DNA of 64,000 bases, from contig NZ_JAEACT010000004.1 of assembly GCF_021432385.1 (NCBI RefSeq), positions 124,001 through 188,000 of the forward strand. Direction: 5' to 3'. Below the pieces are notes generated by a model. The model did no database searches and was not told the DNA's origin. It saw only the letters and a list, made by a program, of their open reading frames with translations. The DNA comes from Clostridium hydrogenum (lineage in GTDB: Bacteria; Bacillota; Clostridia; Clostridiales; Clostridiaceae). The first letter of the stretch is position 1. Each line of letters begins with the position of its first letter. Made by a program: the position numbers and the translations under genes. This document shows positions 43,946 through 53,581 of the stretch, one piece after another.

Positions 43946-45979
43946 ATGAAATTAACGAAAAAAATTCCTTTAGTCATAATATCACTTATATTTTTATCAT
44001 CAAGTATCACTGCAGCATTTACTTATTACGAAACTGATTCCATGCTAACTAAGCAAGTAATATCACAAATGGACTTAGCAGATGATGGACTCAACACTAC
44101 AATTAATATGATGATTGACAAGGAAAAAACAGAAGTTCAACGCCTTGCCCAAAGTAAATCAATAGTTGATTTAGCTATAAAAAGGCAAGCTAATGATAAA
44201 TCTGAAGAATTTAATAATCTAGTAACTCAAAACAACAAAACTTTGGTTAAATATGTTCAGAATGCAGGATATATTGAGCATACTTTTATAGTAGATTCAA
44301 ATTCTGTAATTTATTCTGATAGTTCAAATAAGTTAATTGGCAAAAGTATAGCTGATAGAACCTATTGTAAAGAAGCACTTAGTGGAAATGATACTATAAG
44401 TGAAACATTAATTTCAAAAGATACAGGCACTCAAATTCTAGTATTTGCAAGTCCTATTAAATATAATGGAACCACAATTGGTTTTGTAGGTTCTGCTTTA
44501 AAAGCTAGCAATTTTTCAAAATACTTAAAAAATGTAACTTTACCAAATTTAAATTCAAGTTATGCTTATTTAGTTGATGAAAAGGGTAATATAATTTACC
44601 ATCCAACAAAATCAAAGATAGGTAAACCCGTTGATAATAGTATTGCAAAAGGTCTAATAGCAAAAATTAAACAAGGTGAAAGTATAAAGCCAGCTTCAGC
44701 AACTTACGAATTTAATGGAAGTTTAAAAATGGCTTACTATGAAGAAGTTCCAAATACTCATTGGCTAGTAATTCTATCTGTAAATAAAAGCGATGTTACT
44801 TCTTCTATAAATAAATTAATTGTAATTATATTATTAATTTCATTAGTTGTTGCACTAATTGCAATTATCATAGGTTATATTTTATCAAAAAGTATAACTA
44901 ATCCTATATTGAAACTAAAAGACTTAATAAACAAAACTTCTAGGTTAGAACTAGACAAAGATAATAGCTACAGTTATCTTTCTAAACTTAATGACGAAGT
45001 TGGTGATATAGCTATTTCCACCTTCAACATGAGGCAAACTTTAAGAGATGTAATAGAAACCTTAAAACAATCATCTATAGATTTAAATGCCAATGCAGAC
45101 CTTGTTGAAAAATTAGCTGTTCAATTAAAAAGTTTTTCTGAGGAAACAAGTTCTGAGACGGAAACTCTTTCTGCTGGAATGGAGGAAACTGCGGCTGCTA
45201 CACAAGAAGTTTCCGCATCTGCTACTGAAATTGAAAAAGCAGTAAATTCTATATCTACTAGAGCTCAAGATGGTTCTGCTGAGGCAGATGATATTTCACA
45301 TAGAGCAAATAATCTAATGAATGTATCAATTAAATCAAACACTGATACAAAGGAACTTTATAAAAATGTAAAAGAAAACCTAGAAAAAGCTATAAAAGAC
45401 TCCGCCTCAGTATATGAAATTACTGACTTAACCAAATCCATACTTGAAATTACTGAGCAAACAAATTTGCTTGCATTAAACGCTTCTATAGAGGCTGCTC
45501 GTGCTGGTGAAGCTGGAAAAGGCTTTGCAGTTGTAGCAAATGAAGTGAAAAATTTAGCTAATCAATCTTCAGAAACAACAAAACAAATTGAAAATGTCAT
45601 AAATGTAGTTATTAATTCTGTTGACAATTTAAGTAAGCATTCTAAAAATATACTTGCTTTCATTGATAAAGATGTCCTTAAAAATTATGAAGCTTTTATT
45701 GAAACAGCAAACCAATATGATAAAGATGCTGATACTGTAAATAGCTTTATGATGGATTTTAGTGCAATCTCTGAAGAGTTAAATGCATCAATTTCTGGAA
45801 TTTCAGTTGCAATTAATAATGTAGCTAAAACTGCTAGTGATGGAGCTTACGGCTTATCATCTATAGCAGAAAAAAATCAAACCATAATGGAAAACCTAAA
45901 AGAAGTTTCAGAATGTGCTGACCAAAATAAAAAAAATGCAAACAAATTAAATAGTATAGTTGAAAAATTCAAACTGTAA
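43946..45979 (+). CDS. Methyl-accepting chemotaxis protein, dCache type
   Basis: 677 residues. TM1 ([20 protein letters not shown]), a double-Cache sensor ([58 protein letters not shown]), TM2 ([20 protein letters not shown]), HAMP, and a signalling domain with [27 protein letters not shown] lies upstream of the ATG. dCache domains commonly bind amino acids or organic acids; the ligand here is unknown. It is monocistronic between A11 and B2. Confidence 0.93.
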   Translation: MKLTKKIPLVIISLIFLSSSITAAFTYYETDSMLTKQVISQMDLADDGLNTTINMMIDKEKTEVQRLAQSKSIVDLAIKRQANDKSEEFNNLVTQNNKTLVKYVQNAGYIEHTFIVDSNSVIYSDSSNKLIGKSIADRTYCKEALSGNDTISETLISKDTGTQILVFASPIKYNGTTIGFVGSALKASNFSKYLKNVTLPNLNSSYAYLVDEKGNIIYHPTKSKIGKPVDNSIAKGLIAKIKQGESIKPASATYEFNGSLKMAYYEEVPNTHWLVILSVNKSDVTSSINKLIVIILLISLVVALIAIIIGYILSKSITNPILKLKDLINKTSRLELDKDNSYSYLSKLNDEVGDIAISTFNMRQTLRDVIETLKQSSIDLNANADLVEKLAVQLKSFSEETSSETETLSAGMEETAAATQEVSASATEIEKAVNSISTRAQDGSAEADDISHRANNLMNVSIKSNTDTKELYKNVKENLEKAIKDSASVYEITDLTKSILEITEQTNLLALNASIEAARAGEAGKGFAVVANEVKNLANQSSETTKQIENVINVVINSVDNLSKHSKNILAFIDKDVLKNYEAFIETANQYDKDADTVNSFMMDFSAISEELNASISGISVAINNVAKTASDGAYGLSSIAEKNQTIMENLKEVSECADQNKKNANKLNSIVEKFKL

Positions 45980-45986
45980 AATTAAT

Positions 45987-46225
45987 GCGAAGTAAGTGTA
46001 TTGCAGGATATTAAATAAAATTAATAAATCTAAGAAGCTAATTGTTAAAAGCCTAAGAAGTTTCAATAACTCGCTCGACGCTCAAACAAATTGAAACTTC
46101 TAAGGCTTTTAACAATTAGCTTCCAAGGTTTATTGACTTTTATTTAAATTGCCCTACAACATTATTACTTCACCTAAACCGTGGGTTTAAGGAAAAAATT
46201 CCTACGTGCCTACGGAATTTTGTGA
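45987..46225. repeat. Family B long hairpin, copy B2, plus hairpin E
   Basis: GCGAAGTAAGTGTATTGCAG opens and a TGCCCTACAACATTATTACTT-like end closes; inner arms AGCTAATTGTTAAAAGCCTA and its mirror surround a loop with CAATAACTCGCTCGACGCTC. A TAAGGAAAAAATTCC/GGAATT hairpin follows. It occupies the gap between the dCache receptor and ribH. Confidence 0.8.
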
Positions 46226-46266
46226 TACTGCAACTTATAAGTTTTTTAATGTAATGAAGCTGTATG

Positions 46267-46737
46267 TTACTTAGCATTGAAATTTTTTAGTAGATTCGCC
46301 ATTTCTATTGCAGTAACAGCTGCATCAAAACCTTTATTGCCTGCTTTTGTACCAGCTCTTTCTATTGCTTGTTCTATACTGTCTGTTGTAAGTACTCCAA
46401 ATATAACTGGGCATTCCGTTTTAAGAGACGCTTGTGCAACTCCCTTTGATACTTCAGAAGATACATATTCAAAATGCGGAGTTGATCCCCTTATGACTGC
46501 GCCTAAACATATTATTCCGTCATAATCACCCGTTGCTGCCATTTTCTGCGCCACTAATGGAATTTCAAAGGCTCCAGGAACCCATGCCATTTCTATATTA
46601 TCCTCCTGACATCCATGTCTTTTTAGTGCATCAATTGCACCTCCAACAAGCTTTGATACTATAAATTCATTAAATCTACCTGCCACTATACCAAATTTTA
46701 AATTTTCACTTACAAGTTTTCCTTCATATATTTTCAT
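46267..46737 (-). CDS. ribH: 6,7-dimethyl-8-ribityllumazine synthase
   Basis: 156 residues, the usual length. [35 protein letters not shown], and [20 protein letters not shown] with the active-site His are diagnostic. It joins 5-amino-6-ribitylaminouracil with dihydroxybutanone phosphate to make lumazine in a 60-mer shell in many bacteria. Last gene of ribD-ribE-ribBA-ribH, 20 bases after ribBA; transcription is controlled by the FMN riboswitch far upstream. Confidence 0.96.
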   Translation of the reverse strand: MKIYEGKLVSENLKFGIVAGRFNEFIVSKLVGGAIDALKRHGCQEDNIEMAWVPGAFEIPLVAQKMAATGDYDGIICLGAVIRGSTPHFEYVSSEVSKGVAQASLKTECPVIFGVLTTDSIEQAIERAGTKAGNKGFDAAVTAIEMANLLKNFNAK

Positions 46738-46757
46738 TTTTTTATCTCCTCTACATA

Positions 46758-47963
46758 TTAAATTTCTAACAAGTGTCCCATCTTTTCCTTTTTAGTTCTA
46801 AGATAAAATTTATTTTCCTTAAAATGTTCTGTATTAATTGGAACTCTCTCCACTACACTAACTCCATATTTTTTTAATCCTTCTATTTTTTCAGGATTAT
46901 TTGTTATTAACCTAACTTTTTTTACACCAAGATCTTTTAGCATTTCGGCTGCACTTCCGTAATCTCTTAAATCTGGCGCAAAACCAAGTGCTATATTTGC
47001 TTCTACGGTATCCATTCCTTTTTCCTGAAGAGCATAAGCTTTAAGTTTATTTAAAAGTCCTATATCCCTTCCTTCTTGATCCATGTAAAGGACTATACCC
47101 CTGCCTTCTTTTTGTATAGTCTTAAGTGCCATCGCAAGTTGATTTCCACAATCACATTTTAAAGAGCCAAATACATCACCTGTTAAACATTTTGAATGAA
47201 TTCTAACAAGTACCTCTTTGCCATCAGCAATATCCCCCTTAATTATTGCTAAATTTTCTTTTCCATTAACAATATTTCTATAGCCAACAATCTTAAATTC
47301 GCCATATTTAGTTGGAAGTTTAGTCTCTGCTTCTCTCATAACAAAACTTTCCGTTTTCTTTCTGTATTCAATAAGCTTCTCTACAGATACAATTTTAAGG
47401 TTGTGTTCTTTTGCAAACTCAATCAACTCTGGGAGTCTTGCCATATGCCCATCTTCCTTCATAATTTCACAGCATATGCCTACACCTGTTTTAAAACCAG
47501 CAAGCTTTACTAAATCTACTGTAGCTTCCGTATGCCCTGTTCTGTCTAGTACACCATTTTTCTTGGCGCGAAGCGGAAACATGTGCCCAGGTCTTAAAAA
47601 ATCTTCTGGCCTTGAATTTGGATCTGCAAGTTTATTAACCGTAAAAGCTCTTTCAAAGGCAGATATTCCTGTTGTTGTCCCTACTGCATCCACTGTTACA
47701 CCAAAAGCTGTGCCATAGTACTCTGTATTTTTATCAACCATCTGGCCAATAGCTAGTCTATCCATTGTTTCTCCATCCATCGGAGTACATATTAAACCTC
47801 TAGCATACCTAGCAATAAAATTCATAGTCTCTCCAGTAACCTTTTCCCCTGCCATTACAAGGTCACCTTCATTTTCTCTATCTTCGTCATCAACGACTAT
47901 AATCATTTTACCTTGCTTTATATCTTCTATTGCAGCTTCTATGTCATTAAATTTAAAATCCAC
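46758..47963 (-). CDS. ribBA: Bifunctional dihydroxybutanone phosphate synthase / GTP cyclohydrolase II
   Basis: 401 residues in two domains. The N-terminal RibB half has [28 protein letters not shown] and [14 protein letters not shown]. The C-terminal RibA half has [20 protein letters not shown] (zinc cysteines) and [13 protein letters not shown]. It makes dihydroxybutanone phosphate from ribulose 5-phosphate and opens GTP, the two entry steps of riboflavin synthesis. The length is standard for the fusion. It sits 35 bases after ribE. Confidence 0.97.
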   Translation of the reverse strand: MDFKFNDIEAAIEDIKQGKMIIVVDDEDRENEGDLVMAGEKVTGETMNFIARYARGLICTPMDGETMDRLAIGQMVDKNTEYYGTAFGVTVDAVGTTTGISAFERAFTVNKLADPNSRPEDFLRPGHMFPLRAKKNGVLDRTGHTEATVDLVKLAGFKTGVGICCEIMKEDGHMARLPELIEFAKEHNLKIVSVEKLIEYRKKTESFVMREAETKLPTKYGEFKIVGYRNIVNGKENLAIIKGDIADGKEVLVRIHSKCLTGDVFGSLKCDCGNQLAMALKTIQKEGRGIVLYMDQEGRDIGLLNKLKAYALQEKGMDTVEANIALGFAPDLRDYGSAAEMLKDLGVKKVRLITNNPEKIEGLKKYGVSVVERVPINTEHFKENKFYLRTKKEKMGHLLEI

Positions 47964-47998
47964 TTTTCATTTACCTCCATTATCCTCTATTCTAGCTT

Positions 47999-48640
47999 TC
48001 AAATAAATCCATTTTGCCTTAAAAACTCTTCTGTAATGCCTCTATTTATTGGAGCCATTTTTGCAGCTATAAATTTTTGAACATACTTTCCTATAATATC
48101 ACCTTCAATATTTACAAAATCACCTTTTCTTTTCTCCGTTAATGTTGTTTTCTCTTGAGTATGCGGTATTAAATAAAATTTAAAATAATCCGCTCCCACT
48201 TCTCCACAAGTTAAGCTGACTCCATCTACAGCTACCGACCCCTTGTAAATTAGATTATTTGCAATTTTGTTTTCTACTTTTATTACAAATTCTATTGCTA
48301 TATCATCTTTTCTAATTTTTTCTACAATACCTATCCCATCTACATGCCCGCTCACTATATGACCACCAAATCTCTCTCCCATTGCCAATGCCCTCTCAAG
48401 ATTAACCTTACTTCCAACTTTTAAATTTTTTAAGTTAGTTGCTTTTTTTGTTTCAGGCATAACATCAAATTCTCCATTTTCTATAGACGTTATAGTAAGG
48501 CATACTCCATTTATAGCAACACTATCTCCAAGCATTATTTTTTCCATTACTTTTTCAGCCTTAATTCCTAACTTTATTGAGCGAGATGATTCTTTAATTG
48601 TTTTAATTTCTCCAACTTCTTCTATTAAACCGGTGAACAA
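47999..48640 (-). CDS. ribE: Riboflavin synthase, alpha chain
   Basis: 213 residues with two lumazine-binding repeats: MFTGLIEEVGEIKTI and GDSVAINGVCLTITSIENGE; then FGGHIVSGHVDGIG and KGSVAVDGVSLTCGEVGADY. It dismutates two lumazines to riboflavin. The start lies four bases after the ribD stop, so the genes are coupled. Confidence 0.96.
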   Translation of the reverse strand: MFTGLIEEVGEIKTIKESSRSIKLGIKAEKVMEKIMLGDSVAINGVCLTITSIENGEFDVMPETKKATNLKNLKVGSKVNLERALAMGERFGGHIVSGHVDGIGIVEKIRKDDIAIEFVIKVENKIANNLIYKGSVAVDGVSLTCGEVGADYFKFYLIPHTQEKTTLTEKRKGDFVNIEGDIIGKYVQKFIAAKMAPINRGITEEFLRQNGFI

Positions 48641-48644
48641 CTTC

Positions 48645-49742
48645 TCACTCCCTCTCTATATAGCCTTCTACTAAAATATCCTGTCCTATAGTTCTTAATT
48701 TCATATTTGAAAGCCTAACAGCTTCACTTAATTTCTCTATTCCAATGCCTCCAACAGGAGTTTTCGCTTTTTCACCACCAAGCATAATAGGTGCTATAAA
48801 ACATATAACTTTATCCACAAGCTTTTCTTTTAAAAATGAAAAATTTAAAGTGCTTCCACCTTCAAGTAAAATACTGTCTATGCCAAGCTCACCAAGCTTA
48901 GTCATTAAATATTTAAGATCTACCTTTTCCTCTTTTAAAGGTGTTTTAATTATTAAAACTCCAATATCCTCTAATTGCTTAATTTTATTTTTATCAGCTT
49001 CCTCTGTTACAGCGATAATAACTTTTCTTTCCTTTAAGGTTTCTAAAATTTTAGAATTTAGCGATATTCTAAGTTTTGAATCAATAATTATAGCAGTTGG
49101 ACTTTTGCAGCATTTTCCTTCTAGCCTGGTTGTAAGCATTGGATTATCCGCAATAATAGTTCCAATACCAACCATTATTGCCATCATATTATTTCTTAAA
49201 TAATGCACATATTCCCTTGAAGCCTTTGAACTTATCCACCTTGATTCTCCAGATATTGTTGATATCTTTCCATCTAAAGTTGCCGCTGTTTTCATAAGAA
49301 CGTATGGGGTTTTAGTCTCCATATATTTTACAAATATCTCATTAAGCTTTACTGCTTCAGCTTCAAGAACTCCAACTAACACTTCTATTCCATTATCACG
49401 GAGTATCTTAATGCCTCTGCCAGAAACAATAGGATTAGGGTCTTTCATTGAGATTATTACCCTTTTGATGCCTGCTTTAATAAGTGCAAGTGCACAAGGA
49501 GGTGTTTTCCCAAAATGAGAACACGGTTCTAAAGTTACATAGATTTCTGCACCTTTGGCATTTTCACCAGCCATATTTAAAGCATTGACTTCAGCATGAT
49601 TTCCTCCAAAAAATTCATGAAAGCCCTCACCAACAATTTGGTTATCCTTAACTATAACTGCTCCTACCATAGGATTAGGATTTACACGTCCTCTTCCTTT
49701 TTCTGCAAGTTCTAATGCCCTTTTCATAAAAACTTCATTCAA
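48645..49742 (-). CDS. ribD: Riboflavin biosynthesis deaminase/reductase
   Basis: 365 residues. The deaminase domain has the zinc site HAEVNALNMAG (H49, E51) and TLEPCSHFGKTPPCALALI (C74, C83); the reductase domain has KTAATLDGKISTISGESRWI and LLEGGSTLNFSF. It carries out deamination and side-chain reduction after GTP opening. First gene of the rib operon, though separated from its FMN riboswitch by about 490 bases that contain repeat A12. Confidence 0.96.
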   Translation of the reverse strand: MNEVFMKRALELAEKGRGRVNPNPMVGAVIVKDNQIVGEGFHEFFGGNHAEVNALNMAGENAKGAEIYVTLEPCSHFGKTPPCALALIKAGIKRVIISMKDPNPIVSGRGIKILRDNGIEVLVGVLEAEAVKLNEIFVKYMETKTPYVLMKTAATLDGKISTISGESRWISSKASREYVHYLRNNMMAIMVGIGTIIADNPMLTTRLEGKCCKSPTAIIIDSKLRISLNSKILETLKERKVIIAVTEEADKNKIKQLEDIGVLIIKTPLKEEKVDLKYLMTKLGELGIDSILLEGGSTLNFSFLKEKLVDKVICFIAPIMLGGEKAKTPVGGIGIEKLSEAVRLSNMKLRTIGQDILVEGYIERE

Positions 49743-49757
49743 TTTATCACTTCCAAG

Positions 49758-50080
49758 CTATAGATAGACAACTTGAAACATTGAAATTATAAATACCAAA
49801 TGTATCCATATGCTAATGTTTTCAATTCACAATGCACAATGAAGGATGATTTGCCTTCCTTTTGTCAGGCAAATCTTAAATTATAAGCTCCGCCTAGCAC
49901 CATAAATGGTGCTATCGCGTAAGCAATAAAAAAATAAGTTTTAAGATTTTCTGCAGCAAAGCGGAGGAAAATCCTCCTTCATTGTGAATTGTGCATCGTG
50001 AACTGTGAATTTAAAAATATTGCTGTTAGGATAAACTTGGGATTTGCAATTTTCAGGTTCCAAGTTGTACATCTATATTA
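49758..50080. repeat. Family A palindromic repeat, copy A12, inside the rib leader (CAATTCA type, type 1 arms)
   Basis: Core 49823-50011 with CAATTCA, CAATGCA units at left and three or four mirrored units at right. Outer arms CAACTTGAAACATTGAAATT and CAGGTTCCAAGTTGTACATC. It lies between the riboswitch terminator and ribD, so every full-length rib transcript must contain it. Confidence 0.88.
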
Positions 50081-50223
50081 ATGTATCAAATAGCAAAATT
50101 TTTAATCTGTGCGCACAAATTTAATTTTTAATCTTCGTGGAATTTTTTTATAAGATTTGAAAGGATATTTATAATCCTTATATATTCGAACTGTATTTTT
50201 TATTAAGTTATATATCTTTAATT

Positions 50224-50257
50224 AAATAATAAAACCCCTGAAGTAAATCTTCAGGGG
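50224..50257 (-). terminator. Terminator of the FMN riboswitch
   Basis: CCCCTGAAG (50235-50243) pairs with CTTCAGGGG (50249-50257); on the minus strand it is followed by TTTTATTATTT. It sits about 35 bases past the aptamer, as expected for the expression platform. Confidence 0.85.
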
Positions 50258-50291
50258 TTTAGTTATCAAAAAATATATAACAAAAAACATA

Positions 50292-50404
50292 ATCTTTCTT
50301 CTTTCATCCAGACTTTAACTGTCGGCCCCGGAATCTAACCGGATCTGCCAAATTGGCTTGCGGGCTTTACCGCCGATCGGGAATTTCACCCAACCCACGA
50401 AGAA
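50292..50404 (-). promoter_or_regulatory. FMN riboswitch (RFN element)
   Basis: On the minus strand the conserved blocks appear in order: GTGGGTTGGGTGAAATTCCC, GATCGGCGGTAAAGCCCGC, GATCCGGTTAGATTCCGGGG, CCGACAGTTAAAGTCTGGAT, GAAAGAAG. These are the six-helix RFN junction sequences. Binding of FMN would favour the downstream terminator and shut off ribD-E-BA-H. Confidence 0.96.
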
Positions 50405-50426
50405 TTTATACTATTCAATTGGCTTT

Positions 50427-50455
50427 AGTATAATACTATAAAATATTTATGTCAA
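50427..50455 (-). promoter_or_regulatory. Promoter of the riboswitch-controlled rib operon
   Basis: Minus-strand TTGACA (50450-50455), 17 bases, TATACT (50427-50432), placed about 20 bases before the aptamer. Confidence 0.75.
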
Positions 50456-50570
50456 GTAAACATTTAAAACTCCTTTTATGATCTGATCCTAAAATTTGCC
50501 TAACATTTGCCTAACATTTTATACCCCAATTGTTTTATAATTTACATGATGTCCGTAACCAAAAAGTAAT

Positions 50571-50599
50571 TTGATAATTGTATTTAATTGCATTATAAT
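50571..50599 (+). promoter_or_regulatory. Promoter of the dlt operon
   Basis: TTGATA (50571-50576), 17-base spacer, TATAAT (50594-50599), 40 bases before the dltA start. It is divergent from the rib promoter. Confidence 0.75.
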
Positions 50600-50639
50600 G
50601 TTAATGCTGAATTATATGTAAAAAGGAGGATTGATTTCA

Positions 50640-52160
50640 TTGAATTTACTTAATATCATAAATGAAAATTGTATTAAATATAGTGAACAAATTTGTCAAA
50701 TATATAAAGATTCAAATCTTACTTATGGTAATTTAAAAAAGTACTCAGATGCACTTTCAAAGTACATAATATCAGAATATGGTGAAGATAAGTCACCAAT
50801 TGTTATTTATGGTCACAAAGAACATGAAATGCTAATATCTTTTTTAGCATGTAGTAAATCTGGCCATGCTTATATTCCTATAGATACTACGTTTCCAAAA
50901 GATAGAATAAACGATATTATTGAAAGCTCCAAGCCAAAACTATTTATTAATATAGGAAATATTAATATTGACAACTTTGATGGAAAAATGGTATCCAGAG
51001 AAAATTTAAATGATATCTTTAATAAATTTTCTGGTTTAGAACCAAGCAAATCATTTTATCTTAAAGAAAACGATGTTTATTATATGCTTTATACTTCTGG
51101 AAGTACCGGTAAACCTAAGGGTGTTCAAATCACCTACAAGGCCTTAGAAGCTTTTATTGAATGGTTTATGCCTTATTGTAAAACTAGTGAAGATAAGAAC
51201 GTCTTTTTAAATCAGGTTTCTTATTCCTTTGATGTATCAGTAATTAGCATATATATTGGACTTCTTCTAGGTAAAACATTATATGTAATAGACAAGCAAA
51301 TGACTTCAAATTTTAAGGATTTATTTGAAAATTTAAGTATTTCCAAAATAGCTATGTGGATATCAACACCTTCCTTCGCTGAAATGTGTATTGTTGATAA
51401 CAGTTTTAATAAAAACTTACTTCCAGAGCTTGAAAAGATGTTTTTTGCAGGGGAAATACTATCAAAGAAATTAGTTTCAACCCTTTACGAAAGATTTGGG
51501 GATATTTCTATAATTAATGGTTACGGTCCAACAGAAGCCACCGTTTTAATAACTGCTGTGGAAGTAAACAAGCATATGCTTAATGCCGAAGATTCAATTC
51601 CTATTGGATATGGTATGGATAATTCTAGAGTCTTTTTAATAAATGATGCCGGCAAGGAAATTAAAGATGGTGAAAAAGGTGAAATTTGTGTGGTTGGCGA
51701 TAATGTAAGTATTGGCTATTATAACAATGAAGAAATGAACAAAAAACACTTCTTTACAGCTGAAGACGGTACTAAACCTGGCTATAAAACTGGTGATTTG
51801 GCATATAAGAAGGATGACATGTTTTATTACTGTGGAAGAAAAGACTTCCAGATAAAGTTAAATGGCTTTAGAATTGAATTAGAGGACATCGAAAATAATT
51901 TAAGAAAACTTGATTATGTAAGCAATGCTGTTGCTTTGCCAGTTAAACATGAGGAAAAAATCTCCTACATTGCAGCATTTGTTAAATTAAGCAAAAGTAT
52001 TGATGAAAAAGAATTTAAAATAGCTATGAAAATAAAAAATGATCTTAGCAAATTTTTGCCTTCTTATATGATTCCAAGAAAAGTTAAATTATTAAATAAA
52101 TTTCCTATTAATACAAATGGCAAAATAGATAGAAAATTGCTCCAGGAGGATTTGAAATGA
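50640..52160 (+). CDS. dltA: D-alanine--D-alanyl carrier protein ligase
   Basis: 506 residues from the TTG at 50640-50642, ten bases after AAAAGGAGG; the TTG at 50631 is too close to the box. Adenylation-domain motifs: YYMLYTSGSTGKPKGVQITY, FDVSVISIY, INGYGPTEAT, YKTGDLAY, GRKDFQIKLNGFRIELEDIE and the catalytic Lys near NTNGKIDRK. It activates D-alanine with ATP and loads it on DltC. First gene of dltABCD-X. Confidence 0.96.
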   Translation: MNLLNIINENCIKYSEQICQIYKDSNLTYGNLKKYSDALSKYIISEYGEDKSPIVIYGHKEHEMLISFLACSKSGHAYIPIDTTFPKDRINDIIESSKPKLFINIGNINIDNFDGKMVSRENLNDIFNKFSGLEPSKSFYLKENDVYYMLYTSGSTGKPKGVQITYKALEAFIEWFMPYCKTSEDKNVFLNQVSYSFDVSVISIYIGLLLGKTLYVIDKQMTSNFKDLFENLSISKIAMWISTPSFAEMCIVDNSFNKNLLPELEKMFFAGEILSKKLVSTLYERFGDISIINGYGPTEATVLITAVEVNKHMLNAEDSIPIGYGMDNSRVFLINDAGKEIKDGEKGEICVVGDNVSIGYYNNEEMNKKHFFTAEDGTKPGYKTGDLAYKKDDMFYYCGRKDFQIKLNGFRIELEDIENNLRKLDYVSNAVALPVKHEEKISYIAAFVKLSKSIDEKEFKIAMKIKNDLSKFLPSYMIPRKVKLLNKFPINTNGKIDRKLLQEDLK

Positions 52161-53314
52161 CACCTTTTGAAAGTAATATATTCTTTTATATTCTTTTTGT
52201 ATCATTAATTCCTGCTATACTTTTAGGAATATTTGAAAAAAGAATAAAATACTATGGAACCTTACTTAGTATTTTTATGATTGCACTCTTTATAGGTAGC
52301 AATAAATTTCAGCTACTAAGCTTTTTGTGTTTTTATGCTTGGGAAGTACTTCTAATTAAAAGCTATTTAATAATTAGAAATAAAACAAATAAAGCTTCGT
52401 TAATGAGATTGTTTATATTATTGAGTATATTTCCCCTATGTATAGTTAAATTTAGTCATTTTTTCACTACTTCTACAGTAGGTTTTATTGGTATTTCGTA
52501 TATTACCTTTAGAATTGTTCAGATAATAATTGAAACACACGATGGATTAATAAAAAAAATAAATTTAATAGATTTAACTTATTTTATTTTATTTTTTCCA
52601 AGTGTCAGCTCAGGACCAATAGATAGAAGTAGAAGATTTGAAGATGATATAAATAAAGTACTAAAAAGGCGAGAATATTTTGACTACATGGGTACTGGTA
52701 TATTTAAAATTTTTCAGGGAATTGCTTACAAGTTTATTTTTTCTAGCCTTATCTATAATCATTGGCTTATAAAAATATCAACTTCATTTACAATAAGTAG
52801 CATACTTCAATACATGTACGCCTACAGCTTATACCTTTTCTTTGATTTTGCTGGCTACAGCTGCATTGCTATTGGTACAGGATATTTCCTTGGAGTTAAG
52901 CTTCCAGAAAACTTTAACTTGCCTTTCTTAAGTAAAAGTATGAAGGAATTTTGGGATAGATGGCATATGTCTTTATCCTTTTGGTTTAGAGATTTTGTTT
53001 ACACAAGGTTTGTAATGACCTCTATGAAACATAAATGGTTTAAAAGTAGATATACAAGTTCTTACTTAGGATTTATGATTACAATGCTAGTTATGGGTAT
53101 ATGGCATGGTACTTATTTGTATTATATAATTTATGGACTTTACGAAGGATTTTTACTTGTTGCAACTGACTATTACCAACGAAAAAACAAGTTTTATAAA
53201 GCCCATAAGAAAGAAAAATGGTTTCAAGCTTTATCCATTTTCGTAACCTTTAATTTAGCTTGTTTTGGTTTATTATTATTTTCAGGACGATTAACAATTT
53301 ATTTTAAAATATAA
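52157..53314 (+). CDS. dltB: D-alanyl transfer membrane protein (MBOAT)
   Basis: 385 residues, about 10-11 membrane segments. SYITFRIVQIIIETHDG, FFPSVSSGPIDRSRRFEDDI, LPFLSKSMKEFWDRWHMSLS and the catalytic His in MGIWHGTYLYYIIYGLYEG are MBOAT/DltB signatures. It moves D-alanine from DltC across the membrane. The ATG overlaps the dltA stop (ATGA), so translation is coupled. Confidence 0.96.
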   Translation: MTPFESNIFFYILFVSLIPAILLGIFEKRIKYYGTLLSIFMIALFIGSNKFQLLSFLCFYAWEVLLIKSYLIIRNKTNKASLMRLFILLSIFPLCIVKFSHFFTTSTVGFIGISYITFRIVQIIIETHDGLIKKINLIDLTYFILFFPSVSSGPIDRSRRFEDDINKVLKRREYFDYMGTGIFKIFQGIAYKFIFSSLIYNHWLIKISTSFTISSILQYMYAYSLYLFFDFAGYSCIAIGTGYFLGVKLPENFNLPFLSKSMKEFWDRWHMSLSFWFRDFVYTRFVMTSMKHKWFKSRYTSSYLGFMITMLVMGIWHGTYLYYIIYGLYEGFLLVATDYYQRKNKFYKAHKKEKWFQALSIFVTFNLACFGLLLFSGRLTIYFKI

Positions 53315-53342
53315 TAAAATATAATTTAGGAGTGATTTTATA

Positions 53343-53579
53343 ATGGAAGAAACTTTATTAGAAATACTTGAAGAAATATGTGGAACAGATGAGGTAAGAA
53401 ATGACCTTGATATAAATTTATTTGATGATGGTCTTTTGGACTCACTTGGTGTCATTGAACTATTATTATCAATTGAAGACAAATTAAAAATATCAATACA
53501 GCCAACAGAAGTAACAAGAGAACAAATTGCAACACCAAGAAAAATAATAGATTACTTAAAAGCAAAAAAAGGTGAGTAA
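53343..53579 (+). CDS. dltC: D-alanyl carrier protein
   Basis: 78 residues, the usual size. The phosphopantetheine Ser is S34 in DDGLLDSLGVIELLLSIED. Acidic four-helix carrier, charged by DltA and used by DltB. TAGGAGTG precedes the ATG. Confidence 0.96.
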   Translation: MEETLLEILEEICGTDEVRNDLDINLFDDGLLDSLGVIELLLSIEDKLKISIQPTEVTREQIATPRKIIDYLKAKKGE

Positions 53580-53581
53580 AA

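Noticed and set aside
48745..49203. 152-codon plus-strand open frame inside ribD
   Set aside because: Antisense to ribD, serine/isoleucine-rich composition typical of reverse reading, no ribosome site.
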